Assembly: GCF_041260155.1 (NCBI RefSeq)
Contig: NC_091931.1
Span: 32,339,041 to 32,403,040 of the forward strand
Direction: 5' to 3'
Length of the DNA stretch: 64,000 nt
DNA from: Ptychodera flava
Lineage: Eukaryota; Hemichordata; Enteropneusta; Ptychoderidae
Shown: positions 47,101 through 58,185 of the stretch, in pieces
How positions within the stretch are numbered: position 1 is the first letter of the stretch
Layout: the number at the start of each line of letters is the position of its first letter
Translations under genes and position numbers: made by a program
The notes under the pieces: generated by a model
Database searches by the model: none
Seen by the model: only the letters and a program-made list of their open reading frames with translations
Told to the model about the DNA's origin: nothing

Positions 47101-49304
47101 AATCTGAAGGCCCATTGTTAAGGTCTGATGTGAAACATATCTTGGTACCAGTAATCACCAGTTCGTCATTCTACAAACGTGCGGTTTTCGTTTGAAAGGG
47201 ACTATCGATTTTTAAAGTTCAGCTTTCTTGTGTTTCGTAGCTGCCACAAAAGCATTCGACAGAGTTAATCACTGGACTCTGTTTCGTAAGTTTCTTGACA
47301 GGGAGAGTTCAGCTATACTTTGTAATTCGTACCAAAATTAAGAATTTCATGTTAATTGGGGCTCTGTAATCTCAGAAAATTGTTCCTATTTACAATGGTG
47401 TTACACACGGAGGTATACTATCCTCTCGTTTCTTTTATACCTACGTGGATAATTTCAGCAACTTGCGTCGTAAAACTAAAACAGGATGCCACATTGCGCA
47501 TAAATGCCTCAACCATGTGCTGTATGCACACAATATAGTTTTTATTTCTCCTTCTATTAAAGGTCTAAATAGAGTTGCAAGAACTAATTTACAATTTACA
47601 AAGTATGAAAGTTAAAGAAAGACTGAAGCAAGGGAGTTGACGAATAGTACACCTTATAAGTTAAAAGCAGATGTTTCCAATGAGCCACGCGTCGAAATTC
47701 CAGAGATTTTCAGATTGCATCATAACGTGCCACCCTCATCTGATAACATAAGATCAATATTAACAACGAAATGGATACTTGTGAGAGAGCTGAGAGTTTG
47801 TAAACCACCCTTTTCGTAGGTTAAATTACGGAATTGAGTAATTAAGAACTAAGACATTATGCATGATATTGCTTTTAATACAAGTAACATCGAAGGGTCT
47901 ATTCAATTTTGGCGATACAATACGGTGTCACTCGCGTACCTCATGCGTAATGAATGGCTCAATACTTACTCTTCTCATGATTGGCCTATGACTTGGTTGG
48001 GCAGAGCTGTAGTGTCAACACAGTTAACATATTTGACGTCATATTAATTAGCTCTGCCCAACCAAGGCATAGGCCAATCATGAGAGGGTCACTTTCAGTG
48101 ATTGACTTTGAAAGGGACGCTAGTGACGTCATGGTCTCAGTTGGTGACCATTGACATTCAAATGAGCAGTTTTTACAACTCCAGCTCGAAATACTGCTCA
48201 CGAGACTAGACGAGAGTGAGTCGGAGGTACGGGGGCAAGCGGACGAACTAGAATCTAGGCTACACTGTTTCCTGTGCTGCCATACTGTTCACCTAATGCC
48301 CACGCGACTATTCATGATGAAACAAAGCAATAATGAACAAATGGACGACTTATAAAGCATAACTTTGCTATTACCGCTTAGAAAGTAAGATATATGATGC
48401 TGTTTTTGCCAGAAGACAAAATATCCCCACAACCACTTGCGACAAAAGAATACCGAACGTTACCACTCGATAGCATCTTTTTCTTGACGGCAGCAATACT
48501 AGTGACGTAGCAATGACGAGGGTGACGAAGTCATGATAGCCAGCAAAATTCTTCAAGTTCAGTTTATGGAACTTATTGACTTAGAAATTTGTAAATCCTG
48601 TTCAAAGACAGGACAAATCAGAAATATCCTTTTGTATTGTAATGTGTTTTCTGTACAGCAAAAATCCTATATTCAAATATAAATCTCAGTACTAAGAGCG
48701 ATAAATAGATTCAATGCTAATGGTAGGTAGAACGATACAGTAAATATCCATAATTTATCCAATTTAACTGCGTATTTATCTATAGTATTTTTCCTATTCC
48801 CTATGTTTAACTCTTTTATCTTTCACATACCATGGGTGGAAGGCCTTCTGTAGTTGTGACAAACTTGTAAACGCTTCTCTTCTCTTCCAGTTCAGCCCTT
48901 CGTTCTTCCGGATTTGGCGCTAACTGGGGCAGGAAGGAGTCGTACTTGGACACCACAAGGTGGTCGACGTCCACCCAACGCTGAATCGGAAACGGGTAGC
49001 GATATCGCTGCGACGAATCTTCCACCAGGATGTAATCGACGTACCATTCGTCCCCGAAAAAGGCATCTCGCCATATCTCCAGCTTGGCTATATGACCGAA
49101 ATTCGGCAGGTTTCTGACGTCGAATTTGTCGGTGCAGCCCCGTTCGAAATCATTTCTCCAGACGTTGTCCAGCCTGATGACGTCGGATTTTTCACCGGAT
49201 TCGTTATGGAGAACGATGTAGACGTTTGCATCGGTACCGGATCCCTTGAGGTCTCCGGTCCGAACGTATACATGGTAGTGAACTGTACCAAACAGGTTTC
49301 CCAT
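35139..49304 (-). CDS. Lipoxygenase (PLAT + lipoxygenase domains), 12 exons, complete
   Basis: Animal lipoxygenase: a non-haem iron dioxygenase that makes hydroperoxides from polyunsaturated fatty acids. Exons read from splice sites with matching phases: 49304-48831, 43652-43608, 41990-41856, 40840-40743, 40557-40425, 40262-40164, 39692-39478, 38991-38732, 37812-37724, 36481-36308, 35813-35650, 35253-35139. They total 2001 nt, or 666 residues plus stop, the usual family length. The start ATG has a strong context (AACATGG) and opens a PLAT domain (GTVHYHVYVRTGD, residues about 4-120). Iron ligands are H359 and H364 (SHLLFCHLVME), H545 and N549 (WHASTN) and the C-terminal I666 (NAISI). The Coffa position (second His + 38) is G402, as in R-lipoxygenases. 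Intron 1 is 5.2 kb and carries a LINE relic. The Gly402 call depends on the acceptor at 38992, the weakest site used. Substrate and position of oxygenation cannot be read. Confidence 0.93.
36482..37723 (-). other. Lipoxygenase introns 8-11 (35254-38731), general content
   Basis: The introns between the last four coding exons are AT-rich with no recognised transposon except the MITE at 38064-38354. The stretch given is the intron between exons 9 and 10, and nothing was seen in it. Confidence 0.5.
38064..38354. mobile_element. MITE with 8-9 bp target duplication in a lipoxygenase intron
   Basis: Inverted ends GACTTGGTTCAAGTC (38064) and GACTTGAACCAAGTC (38336-38350). ATAGCTGTA flanks both sides (38055-38063 and 38355-38363). 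Target duplication length and short termini suit a hAT-type miniature element. It lies in the intron between exons 8 and 9 and has no coding sequence. Confidence 0.75.
39118..39267 (+). repeat. (CA)n/(CATA)n microsatellite in a lipoxygenase intron
   Basis: Short CACACA run followed by about 30 CATA units. Confidence 0.95.
41575..41659 (-). mobile_element. tRNA-derived SINE head
   Basis: On the minus strand an 85 bp tRNA-like block has an A box (TTAGCTGAGCGGTT) and a perfect B box (GGTTCGAACCC) at class II tRNA spacing. The acceptor-stem halves (GGAGATT and GATTGAAG) do not pair and the sequence continues without a terminator, so it is a polymerase III promoter of a SINE and not a working tRNA. 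It lies in the intron between lipoxygenase exons 3 and 4. Confidence 0.7.
43220..43440 (+). repeat. (GACA)n and (GATA)n microsatellites in lipoxygenase intron 1/2 region
   Basis: Interrupted GACA units (43260-43345) and GATA units (43415-43440), close to lipoxygenase exon 2. Confidence 0.85.
46640..47620 (+). mobile_element. LINE reverse transcriptase relic in lipoxygenase intron 1
   Basis: Plus-strand pieces in changing frames: ADALAQHLPNTCRNTKQFWK (46695), GPDGIVAENLK-like text (46980), TKAFDRVNHWTLFRKFLD (47245), then GVIL-like sequence and KTGCHIAHKCLNHVLYAHN (47480), where the family has YADD. The polymerase motif is therefore lost, and stops and shifts are frequent. It lies opposite to the host gene strand. 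Confidence 0.75.
47973..48085. repeat. 36-bp inverted repeat element in lipoxygenase intron 1
   Basis: Arm 47973-48008 (TGATTGGCCTATGACTTGGT and flanks) matches the complement of 48050-48085 at 35 of 36 bases. The 41 bp spacer is AT-rich. Confidence 0.92.
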
Positions 49305-50595
49305 GTTGTACACGCAGAGTGTTTTTGAAAAACAAGCTATGTGGGCAAGGGAGTTGCGGTACCAGCCGTCTATTGGTACCAATGCACCATATGGAAATTA
49401 CACGATTTCCAAAATCCTATTGGTAGATTTTAACCTTTATGGCGTATGCTACGTATATATTATATGCGGTTGACAAATTATTAAGCTTACTTGTACCTTT
49501 GGTATACTCCACATATGATGGTGTTAATTCTTAGGGTATTTAGAAGTGAAATTACTATTTAGAAGAGAAATTAAAAGAATGACTAAATATTACTATAATT
49601 ATTTCCCCGAATGCACTATGGGAAATCAGTCTAGGTTGGATCGTAAAATCTTTCGACTATTGTGGGAGTGATTGTGTATCGACATACTGAATGTCCCTTT
49701 TTCAGAATACAGTATGGTAATTTTTCTCATGTCGCCGTTGCCCAGTTCGCCGTTCCAATGGCCTAGCATGCTTCTGTATTTAAATCAGCGGCCACGGGCA
49801 GGAGAAGATACGGCAAACTTCATTGTATTATCAGTACGGAGTTACATTGGTGTCAAGGAGAACGCAACGGTTTCGTCCCTTGTTGACACCTTTGACTTTC
49901 TACAATACAGTAATGATGTATGTTACCGCAGTCAGTACTTTCCTGCAATGCCTTTTAGGGCCAAATTATTCCTTAAATCAACGGGGAAAAGCAAATGACT
50001 GTTGTTTTGTTTTACGCTTTTTTAATACCCAGGACGCTGCTACTTTTGAAGACCTTGGGTTTTATTCTGTCAGATATTGAACATAAAGGTTATTGTTACC
50101 TTAATTTAAAAAATTGAATCTAAGAACAAAGGGTATGATAAACTATTACTTTTTGTGATTGAGGGATGTATTACCCTACAAGTGTCGTTTGATTTGTTCA
50201 AAATTAAACATGAACAACCGGGAAGTTAAAAGTGGGCAGTCTGTTATAAATACTGTTTTACTATAGATAGCGTTTTATAGAGTTCGAGGGTTTGGACACT
50301 GTATTTGCCATTGCAGTCAAAGACGGGATATTTTGCCGTCCATGGAGAGCTCGTGAACATCACCTTCGAAAAAAGTGAACGAGTTGCACGCCTGAAAGGT
50401 AATTATATGGAAAGGAGAGTGTTTTCATTTATCAGGTTGGGAATTTAGGTAAATGCTTCGGCAATTCGAGAACGACAACTACACTGTCCCGTACAGGTAA
50501 GTGCCTTATATTTATACTCAACAGCTGTCCTATACAACGTCCGAGGAATGAGGTGACAGATACGAGGTTACTATGTGCCATAACACTGTGGGTAT
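49305..50595. other. Upstream flank of the lipoxygenase, no gene
   Basis: Present twice in the window (again at 62054-63315). It should hold the lipoxygenase promoter and 5' UTR. No TATA box could be assigned. Similarity to the second copy is even, and the open frames do not survive comparison, so it is non-coding. Confidence 0.55.
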
Positions 50596-51203
50596 TGTTA
50601 CGTGCAGAGAAAACGAACAAAAGGGTGAACTCAGCAGTTTCCGTTTAAACAAAATTTATTACGAAAATAAAACTAACTGCTAAGTCAGGGATAGAGTACA
50701 AGCTTTAAAAGTGTACAGACTACTTATCTCAGCTGGGACGGCAAAGCTCCAGTCTCAGAGTTGTAACAGTCTGTCGGATGAATGAACAGTCCTTTGGCTT
50801 GCAGGCTTGAAGTTGCACAAAGTCCACAGTGTAAATCCAGCGTTGGCAGTGAAGGTCTTGAAAAGTCTTGAGAATGACTACTGCTGGAGTTTCCAAACAC
50901 TTGTAGTAACACACAAGAGACACGATCCCATAAGTCTGACTGGAAGCTGTGCACGTCCCTTTTTATACCCATGTGCTTACATAAGGGCACAAAAGAACAA
51001 TCTAGAACTTTTATATTGACATGCTAATTGCTGTTCTAAAATTATCTCTCTTACACAACTAATTAACTTTCCAGAACATTCCAAACATGACTAATTGAAT
51101 TCAAGGTTGTGAGGTCATTCATTAAGGGCAGTGACCCTGAGAATGTTCTAGACTAATTGAACTCAGGTCATGATGAGTGTGTGAAAATGACCCACATAAC
51201 ACA
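50596..51203 (-). mobile_element. LTR of a Ty3/gypsy-type retrotransposon (3' LTR)
   Basis: On the minus strand the LTR runs from TGTGTTATG to ACGTAACA (about 608 bp, with TG and CA ends). A polypurine tract (GAAGAGGGGG) sits immediately upstream at 51213-51204, as expected for a 3' LTR. Inside, the minus strand has a TATA box (GGTATAAAAAGGGACG, near 50969-50950) and an AATAAA near the end, which fit an LTR promoter and poly(A) site. The second LTR is absent. Confidence 0.85.
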
Positions 51204-51680
51204 CCCCCTCTTCGAAAGAAAATTTTTCAAAGAAAAAAATTTTCTTTTACAAATGTGATATTAAAAGTGTGAACAACAATAAACTCTAAATACGAGAGAG
51301 ACAGTCTGCGATTAAATTGTCTCTGCCTTTGATATGTCTAATGTCAAGATTAAACTCCTGTAACATTAAACTCCATCTTAGCAATCTCTGATTTTCGCCT
51401 TTAAATTTCTGCAGAAAAACAAGAGGGTTGTGATCAATATAAACCACTATTGGCTGATTTGAAGAAGTAACATAAACTTCAAAATGCTGTAAAGCTAATA
51501 TCAAAGATAAACACTCTTTTTCAAATGTAGAGTAGTTTCTCTGGGATTTGTTAAATTTGCGTGAAAAATAGCAAACAGGATGATCTATACCATGACTATC
51601 CTCTTGCAATAAAACAGCACCAGCAGCCGTATCACTAGCATCTACAGCTAATTTGAATGGCAAAGTGAAATCTGGTGCAG
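51204..51680 (-). mobile_element. Ty3/gypsy reverse transcriptase RNase H end, 5'-truncated element
   Basis: The open stretch at 51663-51286 encodes the RNase H region that follows reverse transcriptase in gypsy-type Pol. Its acidic active-site motifs are visible: AVDASDTAAG, TFEKECLSL, YIDHNPL, and the final GRDNLIADCLSR. The reading frame then ends and the polypurine tract and 3' LTR follow. Everything upstream (gag, protease, polymerase core) is missing: homology to the empty duplicated site resumes at about 51681. No integrase follows the RNase H, so either the polyprotein order differs or this part was deleted. The fragment cannot move by itself. Confidence 0.85.
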
Positions 51681-52103
51681 ACAGGTGGAAACTAATTGAC
51701 TTCAGTTGGAAAACTAATCTTATTCAGCTGGAATATGGAGAGAAATGGTCATTCTAGTCATTCTTGTGTTACTGAGATGGTCAGTGCAAAGACCATCTCA
51801 TAGACGCGTCCATGGATACATACAGGAGAGAACTTGAAACTAGAGTGTAAAACTTTTATCAAATACCATCAAATCCCTTATTTTATTCAAACAAAAATAT
51901 TCAAGCATGTAGATTAAGTTATATTACAGCTAAATAAAAATTTGGAAAATGTACGAATAAAATTTCAAGCGAAAATGTTGATTTGTCGTCGATACCGTCC
52001 ACTAATGAAGAGTACTTTGACCAACTAATTCGCTCTTGATAAGCTCCATGACAGATGGTTGTTCACAGTAACCACACCAGTACCACATTAATCCATGTGA
52101 TAC

Positions 52104-52109
52104 TTTATT
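52104..52109 (-). terminator. Probable poly(A) signal of MCT-C
   Basis: AATAAA on the minus strand, 65 bp past the stop. The matching site in the second segmental copy (about 63725) is mutated. Confidence 0.55.
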
Positions 52110-52169
52110 GACTTTTCAAATAACAGGAAGCATCTAAGATCCAGGAGCGAGAGTATTGGTGACGTCACG

Positions 52170-55083
52170 TCAATTGCTGGCACTGTCTGTCCCTGCACTA
52201 TCTTTAGATTTCCTGCGCTGCACAAAGGCCATTACGCCGACGATCAAAGTCGAAGTTGAGGCACAGGCAAACGACAGATAGAAGGGACTCCTTGTGTCTT
52301 CTGTCATTTCGTACAGTTTACCTGCGATAGAAACGAATTATAGTGAGACATGAACGCCGATGTAGGAATTTTCAAAAGTTTTCAGCCATGTCAATATATT
52401 TTTTGCTATTAAAGGGTAAAACAACTTTCGTAACAAAAAAGCATTCTTTGGCAGAGATGAGTAATTGCCTCCCCTCTCCCGTCAGCCGGCAGGAAACATG
52501 CGATTGGGCAATCAAGTTAACCGTGATGGCGCCATTATTCAATGTTTCAGGTTCTGTTCGATCAATGTTAGAAACATCTATAAAGAGACTACGCCTCGTA
52601 ATAATCGTATTGCCCTACTCTATCGTCCCCGGACAATTTATGAGCCTTCATGTCAGCATTTTGTAAAGAAATTCAGACAAAAACTCAACATTTATTTTCA
52701 AAATTGAATAAGGCGATATTCGATTTATGGTGCTACAGATTGGCGACTTCGACGTACAAGTCTGTTTTAGGTCTGAATGGAATGGTCTAATCTTTGTCTG
52801 CTACATGGGGGATAGAGTAACTAATGATCCTGCTCATAGTATGTTTAGAGTGCATTTTTCAGTAAATTCAAACTGCCGTATCTTACATTGCACATTTTCA
52901 CTGCTCAATATATCATACCTGCAACCGGTAACGATAGGCCGCTTAGCCCGTAAGCGCTGAACTGTACTCCAATTGCCCGTGGAAGATCCTTCACACCAAC
53001 TATCTGTCTCAAACAGACGATCGCTAATGTAGTTGAAACTCCCTGGCACAGTCCTATGACCGCACAGCATGCAGCCATGAAAGCGTACCTCTCAAGAAAG
53101 GTGAATACTAAAATACTGATTGACAGGACAGTCAAGGTCAAAGACAGCAATGTCGTCGGGGATAAAATTTTGGAGTCGACAAGCCAGCCGTGTCCTAAGC
53201 GTCCAATGACCGAACTCACGCCGAAGAACGTAGCCAATGTGGCGGCCTTCATCCGGGGTATGCCAATTGAGACTGCGTATACAACCCTCCAGATAATTCC
53301 CAATTGACACGCTGAATTGTACAAAATTATGTATATCAAAAAACTTCCGTAAAGCGGATACTTGCGGACAAGGGAGCAGCCGCAAAAATGAGGTATCAGT
53401 GTAAAGACTTTTACTACACAAGAGTAGTTCGGGTTTGTGGCAATAATTTCTTTCTTATGCTCAGAAATTCCATCTCTCTCCTCAAAGGAGTTGGAAGTGT
53501 CCAGACACTTCTTCAATCTATGGTCTCCTTCTGTCTTGCAGCCCTCTTTTTCGGAATCGACATTTTCACTCTCAGCAGGACTTTGCCTCGAGGACACCTT
53601 ATTCCGTTCACGTGGTGCGGGTTTCATTATCGCAGCGGCGACAAGAATATTCGCAGCTATCCCAGATATGATCAAAAAAGCCCCGTGCCAGCCGTAATGT
53701 TCCATGAGGGCTTCGGAAAGTGGTTGGAATGACATACTGCCAACGCTCGCCCCTAGTCCGCAAAGACCATTCGCTAGTGCATAACGTTTTGTGAAGTACT
53801 GTGCTACGATCGACAGGGCGGGAATAAACATTGCGGCTAAGCCTATTGCTGTAAAAAAATCGGATTAATGTTTTACTATATATCGATTATTTACTGGTCG
53901 AAACTCGATATCGTGTAACACTATGTTACTCCAAGCCAGTGTGGGTCACAAAGGGCTTTGAAAGTATTTGGTAGACAATCTATCGAAAAGCAGCCTCATG
54001 GAGCATGCATAGATTAATTTGTACCACGAATCTTCAATATCTCATGCGAAATAATTTTTTTCAAAAGTATTTCTATTGTATCTTTCACGTTTTTTCAATG
54101 CTTGCACAGTACAAATGTAATATCTTACAAGACAATAAAGCGAAAAGTAACTGCATACTTTTAAAAAGTGTAACTGAATGAATGAATTAATAAATCCGTC
54201 AACAATTGGGTAAGACTAGGTACATCAATAAATTGTTCACTCATAAATGGTCTTTCTTTTATATTTATAAGTGACGTGCGTTTATCTTTACCGTGTAAAA
54301 CTCCAAAGGTAACCATAAGATGTGCCAAGCTCTGGGCAAACGCCGACAGTAACATAGAAACCGTTGCTATAAGAGCTCCGACAGCGGCGATCTTCTGTGC
54401 TCCAAATTTCGATACCAGATACCCAACAGTAGGTGCTGAGTGATAAATTGAAATATGTACCACTAGTTTACTATCACATTCATTTTAGTCGGGGATTTCC
54501 CTTTTTCTTTGTTCAAATTCACAGAATGTATCACATCCCAGCAGGAGAGTGCATTCTGTCAAGTCGTTGAAGTTCATTACTTAAAAGCTGAGCATAATAT
54601 TATTCAGCAATTCACAAACTTTTCCATGCGTTAACTAGATTTCAAAGAGTCGTAGCATTAAAATTTAATTTTAACGTTGCAAACACAATGTGTATTATAT
54701 ATAAGAGTATGGTAAAAAATTCATTGGTCAAACAGTTAAAAGCAAATTTCCGAATAAGATCCGAATAACGATCCGTCTTCATATTCAAGGAAAGTTATAT
54801 GTCTCCCTGACATGTTGAGTTTCATGTTTCAACATTGGCGCTTTCCACAGTAATCTTTTTAGTTCTTCACACTTCCGTTTCTCACCAGACGTCGATCACG
54901 TGTTGTTTGTACATGTTACAGTGGTGACGTAGAAATTATCGTTTCTGACACCTATGCACTTAATATGTTTAGAGCTCTGATATAAATGATAATATTTTGT
55001 GACTTGTTAGACTACCCTCTTTAAAAAGTATTAGTGTGATGACAAAAACAACAACAAATACAATAATAATAATAATAATAATA

Positions 55084-55127
<44 letters not shown>

Positions 55128-55432
55128 GCATGCTAGAAAGACTGAAATATGTATGCGTGGACAAAAATCTCTACACAATTTTTTCTACATGCACGTTCAA
55201 GAACAGAAAGAACAGAATGAAGGTACCGCCTACCTATTGCAGCAATAACGAGGTCTGCTGTCGTGAACATCCAGGAAACAGTTCCTGCACCCTTTTCGAA
55301 ATATCGAAGAAATTCTATCATGAAGAGACCCGAAGTTTGCAATATCCCTATGTAGTACATATGAATGGTAAAGCTGGCCGCTACGACCAGCCACCCCCTG
55401 ATGGAACCATCCGGTGAGTTGTAGTCGTCCAT
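52170..55432 (-). CDS. Monocarboxylate transporter-like protein MCT-C (SLC16 family), diverged paralogue
   Basis: Third SLC16/MCT-type gene. Coding exons: 55432-55234 (199 bp), 54435-54292 (144 bp), 53848-52919 (930 bp), 52321-52170 (152 bp). They total 1425 nt, 474 residues. Exons 1 and 2 have exactly the lengths of MCT-A and MCT-B, and all introns are phase 1, so the three descend from one gene. The helix 1 signature is closer to the family pattern (PDGSIRGWLVVAASF). The core motif is YFTKRYALANGLCGLGASVG, the helix 8 arginine is in SSVIGRLGHGWLVDS, and the C-tail is short and basic. An AATAAA lies 65 bp past the stop (minus strand, 52109-52104). Intron 1 contains a LINE 3' end. It lies head-to-tail behind the lipoxygenase gene, with a gypsy relic between them. 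Confidence 0.92.
54970..55128 (+). mobile_element. LINE 3' end with (AAT)n tail in MCT-C intron 1
   Basis: GAGCTCTGATATAAATGATAA...CTACCCTCTTTAAAAAGTATTA precedes a long (AAT)n run. Same family as 14803 and 57088. Confidence 0.7.
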
Positions 55433-56690
55433 TGCTGACTAATTTAAGGGAATTACCATGGTGAATAATAATGCAATTTTAAAAGCACACATAAAAGCAA
55501 ATTAACATTTCTGTCTGCGACATCGTCATTTGATGAATTTGAAATCACTCATCACAAAAAATTCAGATACAAAGATTGATACGTGACGTATTTGGCATTC
55601 TACCACATATCTAATTTTGATGTTTTTCTACATAATAAATCTCACAATAAATTGCAGAAGTTGATGGGGAAATTAGCGATTTATTCACAGGACAGCTTAC
55701 TATACCTCTCTCCTATCATCATGAAATCTTGATACGAAAATATAATTGAACATGATGATCTTTCCGAGTCCCCATAACTTTCCAAAATGTTGCATAATTG
55801 TGAAAAATTCGCAAAATATGTAAAGTCCCTATTTATTATCGTTCGTGTCAACCAAATCGTCAAGAAGTTTAAGATCAAGGTAAAATTATGACATGTTTGT
55901 TTGCATGACCTTTGCCCTGTTTTCTTTATTTTCATGTGCATTTTTCACTGATAGACCAATGTCGCTTTAATTAAACAGTACGAATAAATCATTCGTAAAC
56001 TGTCAGAGACAGTATAGAGACATTTTGAGCAAGGTCATCAACATTTTTACAGCTTCCATGATTAATTCAGGTCGGAGAAAAGACATTACTCTATAGTAAT
56101 TATTGAAATGTCTGAATTTAGTAATTATACAAATAAGATCTGATCATGACAATCCTGCAAGAACAATCGCTCAAATTGTCCTCATTTCATAGTACTTTTA
56201 TTGCTGACCAAACTTTAGTTCAATGCGATGACATTGGAAAACATTTACAAGGACGTTGATAGATGTGCAAGGGTAAGCAAAGATATAGATCCATGACTAT
56301 CTTCTCTTAGTCAACATGGAAGGGATGGTCAAATAAAATTGGAAAAAACTACAAAATACAAGCTCCGAATGTCAAGTACATCGCTCGAGGCATGTCTTAA
56401 AGTGGAGTATGAGCTGCATAAGATTTATATGATAACGATAACGAATGATTAGCGATCCTGAGCCGTGTTACAGATTGACAAATTCTTTAAGCCTGGGATC
56501 GTATTTCGAATCGTTAGTGTCTGACGATGAATTTGTATCTTGCTACTTAATCTTTCTGTGCTGGATTATTGTTGTACTGTATGAGTTATACCTCAAAGAT
56601 AAATCTATATCGACATTAGAAACTTCAAAAAGGAGCCGGTAGGGAGTCGATGTTACAGTTTCTTCCCGCCATTTTCCTTCAAGTCTCCAT
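55433..56690. other. Upstream flank of MCT-C, nothing recognised
   Basis: AT-rich sequence presumed to include the MCT-C promoter. No gene or known repeat was seen, and no core-promoter motif could be placed with confidence. Confidence 0.5.
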
Positions 56691-56699
56691 GATTTGCTA

Positions 56700-57195
56700 C
56701 CTAGTGATTTCTGCATAATTTTGTTGCAGTTCAGACATTTTAAAATACTGAATGGTTTTCTACCTGATTATTTACAGCGGTTTTACTATGTTTCTGAGAT
56801 GTAAGCTTATTATTTCAATAATCGAAGTTCTAGCGATGCTGATTTGTATGTTCCAATTTTTAAGACATCAATTGAATAAAGGTCGTTTGTATACCGTGCT
56901 GCAAACAATTGGAATAGTATTCCTTCATCTATAAGGAATGCCCCCCAAAGTTTGTCAAAGTTCAAAGAGCAGTTACGTAGTTTTCTACACGCTAGTCCTA
57001 AGAAGGTACTTCACTCGATTAGGTTTCATCAATTATCGTTAATTTCGTATCATACATTGACTGAAGTAGAATTTTGTATTTTGGTACTGCGAGGGCTTTG
57101 ATTTAAATTGCAATATTTTGTTAATCGAACTACCCTCGTGAAATAAAGTAAAATAATAATAATCATAATAATCATAATAATAATAATAATAATAG
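56700..57195 (+). mobile_element. LINE 3' fragment: Pol C-terminus, UTR and (AAT)n tail
   Basis: Plus-strand reading gives LKILNGFLPDYLQRF, then a stop-broken stretch, then NNWNSIPSSIRNAPQSLSKF and KEQLRSFLHASP, the end of a CR1/L2-type Pol. The 3' UTR ends GAGGGCTTTGATTTAAATTG...CTACCCTCGTGAAATAAAG plus (AAT)n. This is the longest of three copies of the family here and links the tail to coding sequence. Confidence 0.78.
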
Positions 57196-58185
57196 TAAAC
57201 ATTGTTTGACAGTCAAGTCGGTTCCGACAGATCGAATCGAGCGTGTCCCATCCTTAGTTACAACTATAATGGAGCAGTTATAATGTAATCACTTGCCAGT
57301 TATAATGTAATCATTTGCCAAGAGAGGCCGTTTTAAGTTCTCAAAATATTTCAGAACAGTTCAAAGTCAGTTTCTTTCCCAGTGACCTATCAGAATATTT
57401 TTGTTGGTCGTAACAGGTTACTAAAACAGGATCTGTAAGATTGACTGACCTGTTGAGCACTAGAATAGCGACATCCAATTTAAGCTCTGTGTCCCAGCTG
57501 CAAGCCGAGTGCATTAGACTAAGGTCAGATATTTTTTCTGACGGCCAGGTGTTAGCAAATTGGTAAGATTCTGACTCAAAGACTTCAACTCCTTGCTGAG
57601 TACAGGTCTTTCAGTCCGGCAGATTTGTCGATAATAGAGGACCTGTTCACAATCAGAGAGTTTAGATTTGTATTTGTATCAATGGATAGCAGTGGGACCA
57701 CTGTCCTTGTCATGGCTCCGATCTTGTAACTCAAATACAAAGCTGATAGGCTTGCCCTTGAAAATCACAAATCCATGACCAGGATTTTGACATATAAAAC
57801 GTATTTACAATATCTCGCGGAGATACATAAATAATCTACTATCACAATATGCTATATATTATATTATAGCCTTATCAATACCAGTGAATTTTGTGATGTC
57901 ATACCACCACAATGTATCGGATTATTCAGCATCGTGGCCCTACAACAAGCATAACAATACAAGGTTTTTGTTCGTAAACGAATAAAGGATTGGGCATTTA
58001 AAAAGGTGGGAAATTATGGAGTAAAGCATGCAATACATTAAAAGATAAATCCTGATAATGGTGCACAATATCGATAATAATGCCTTTCTGTACGATTTAT
58101 CCAAATTTTTGAGCCCCCTCCCGGCTGCACTTGTTGTCTGCTCTGGCTCGCGCTGAGTGCCGTCCCATACGATGCAGTATGCAAC
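57196..58185. other. Intergenic, nothing recognised
   Basis: It includes a short tandem copy (AGTTATAATGTAATCA at 57274 and 57298). No supported exon. Confidence 0.5.

Larger units (their letters stand above)
48838..52160. repeat. Segmental duplication, source copy (partner 61629-63772)
   Basis: The sequence from the lipoxygenase PLAT exon through its 5' flank to just beyond the MCT-C stop (52170, gene on the minus strand) aligns in the same orientation with 61629-63772. Examples are the shared ATTTAGAAGAGAAATTA at 49558 and 62275, GAGTTCGAGGGTTTGG at 50280 and 63006, and AACTTGAAACTAGAG at 51832 and 63462. The only large difference is the gypsy fragment at 50596-51680, present here and absent in the partner. 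The right end falls between the MCT-C stop and its AATAAA region, so MCT-C coding sequence was not copied. Confidence 0.88.

Noticed and set aside
48914..49328. Plus-strand open frames over the PLAT exon
   Set aside because: Antisense shadows. The minus-strand frame matches the PLAT domain and splices in phase.
49305..49382. Upstream start for the lipoxygenase at 49382
   Set aside because: That codon is TTG. The first ATG in frame is at 49304, in strong context and directly before the PLAT domain.
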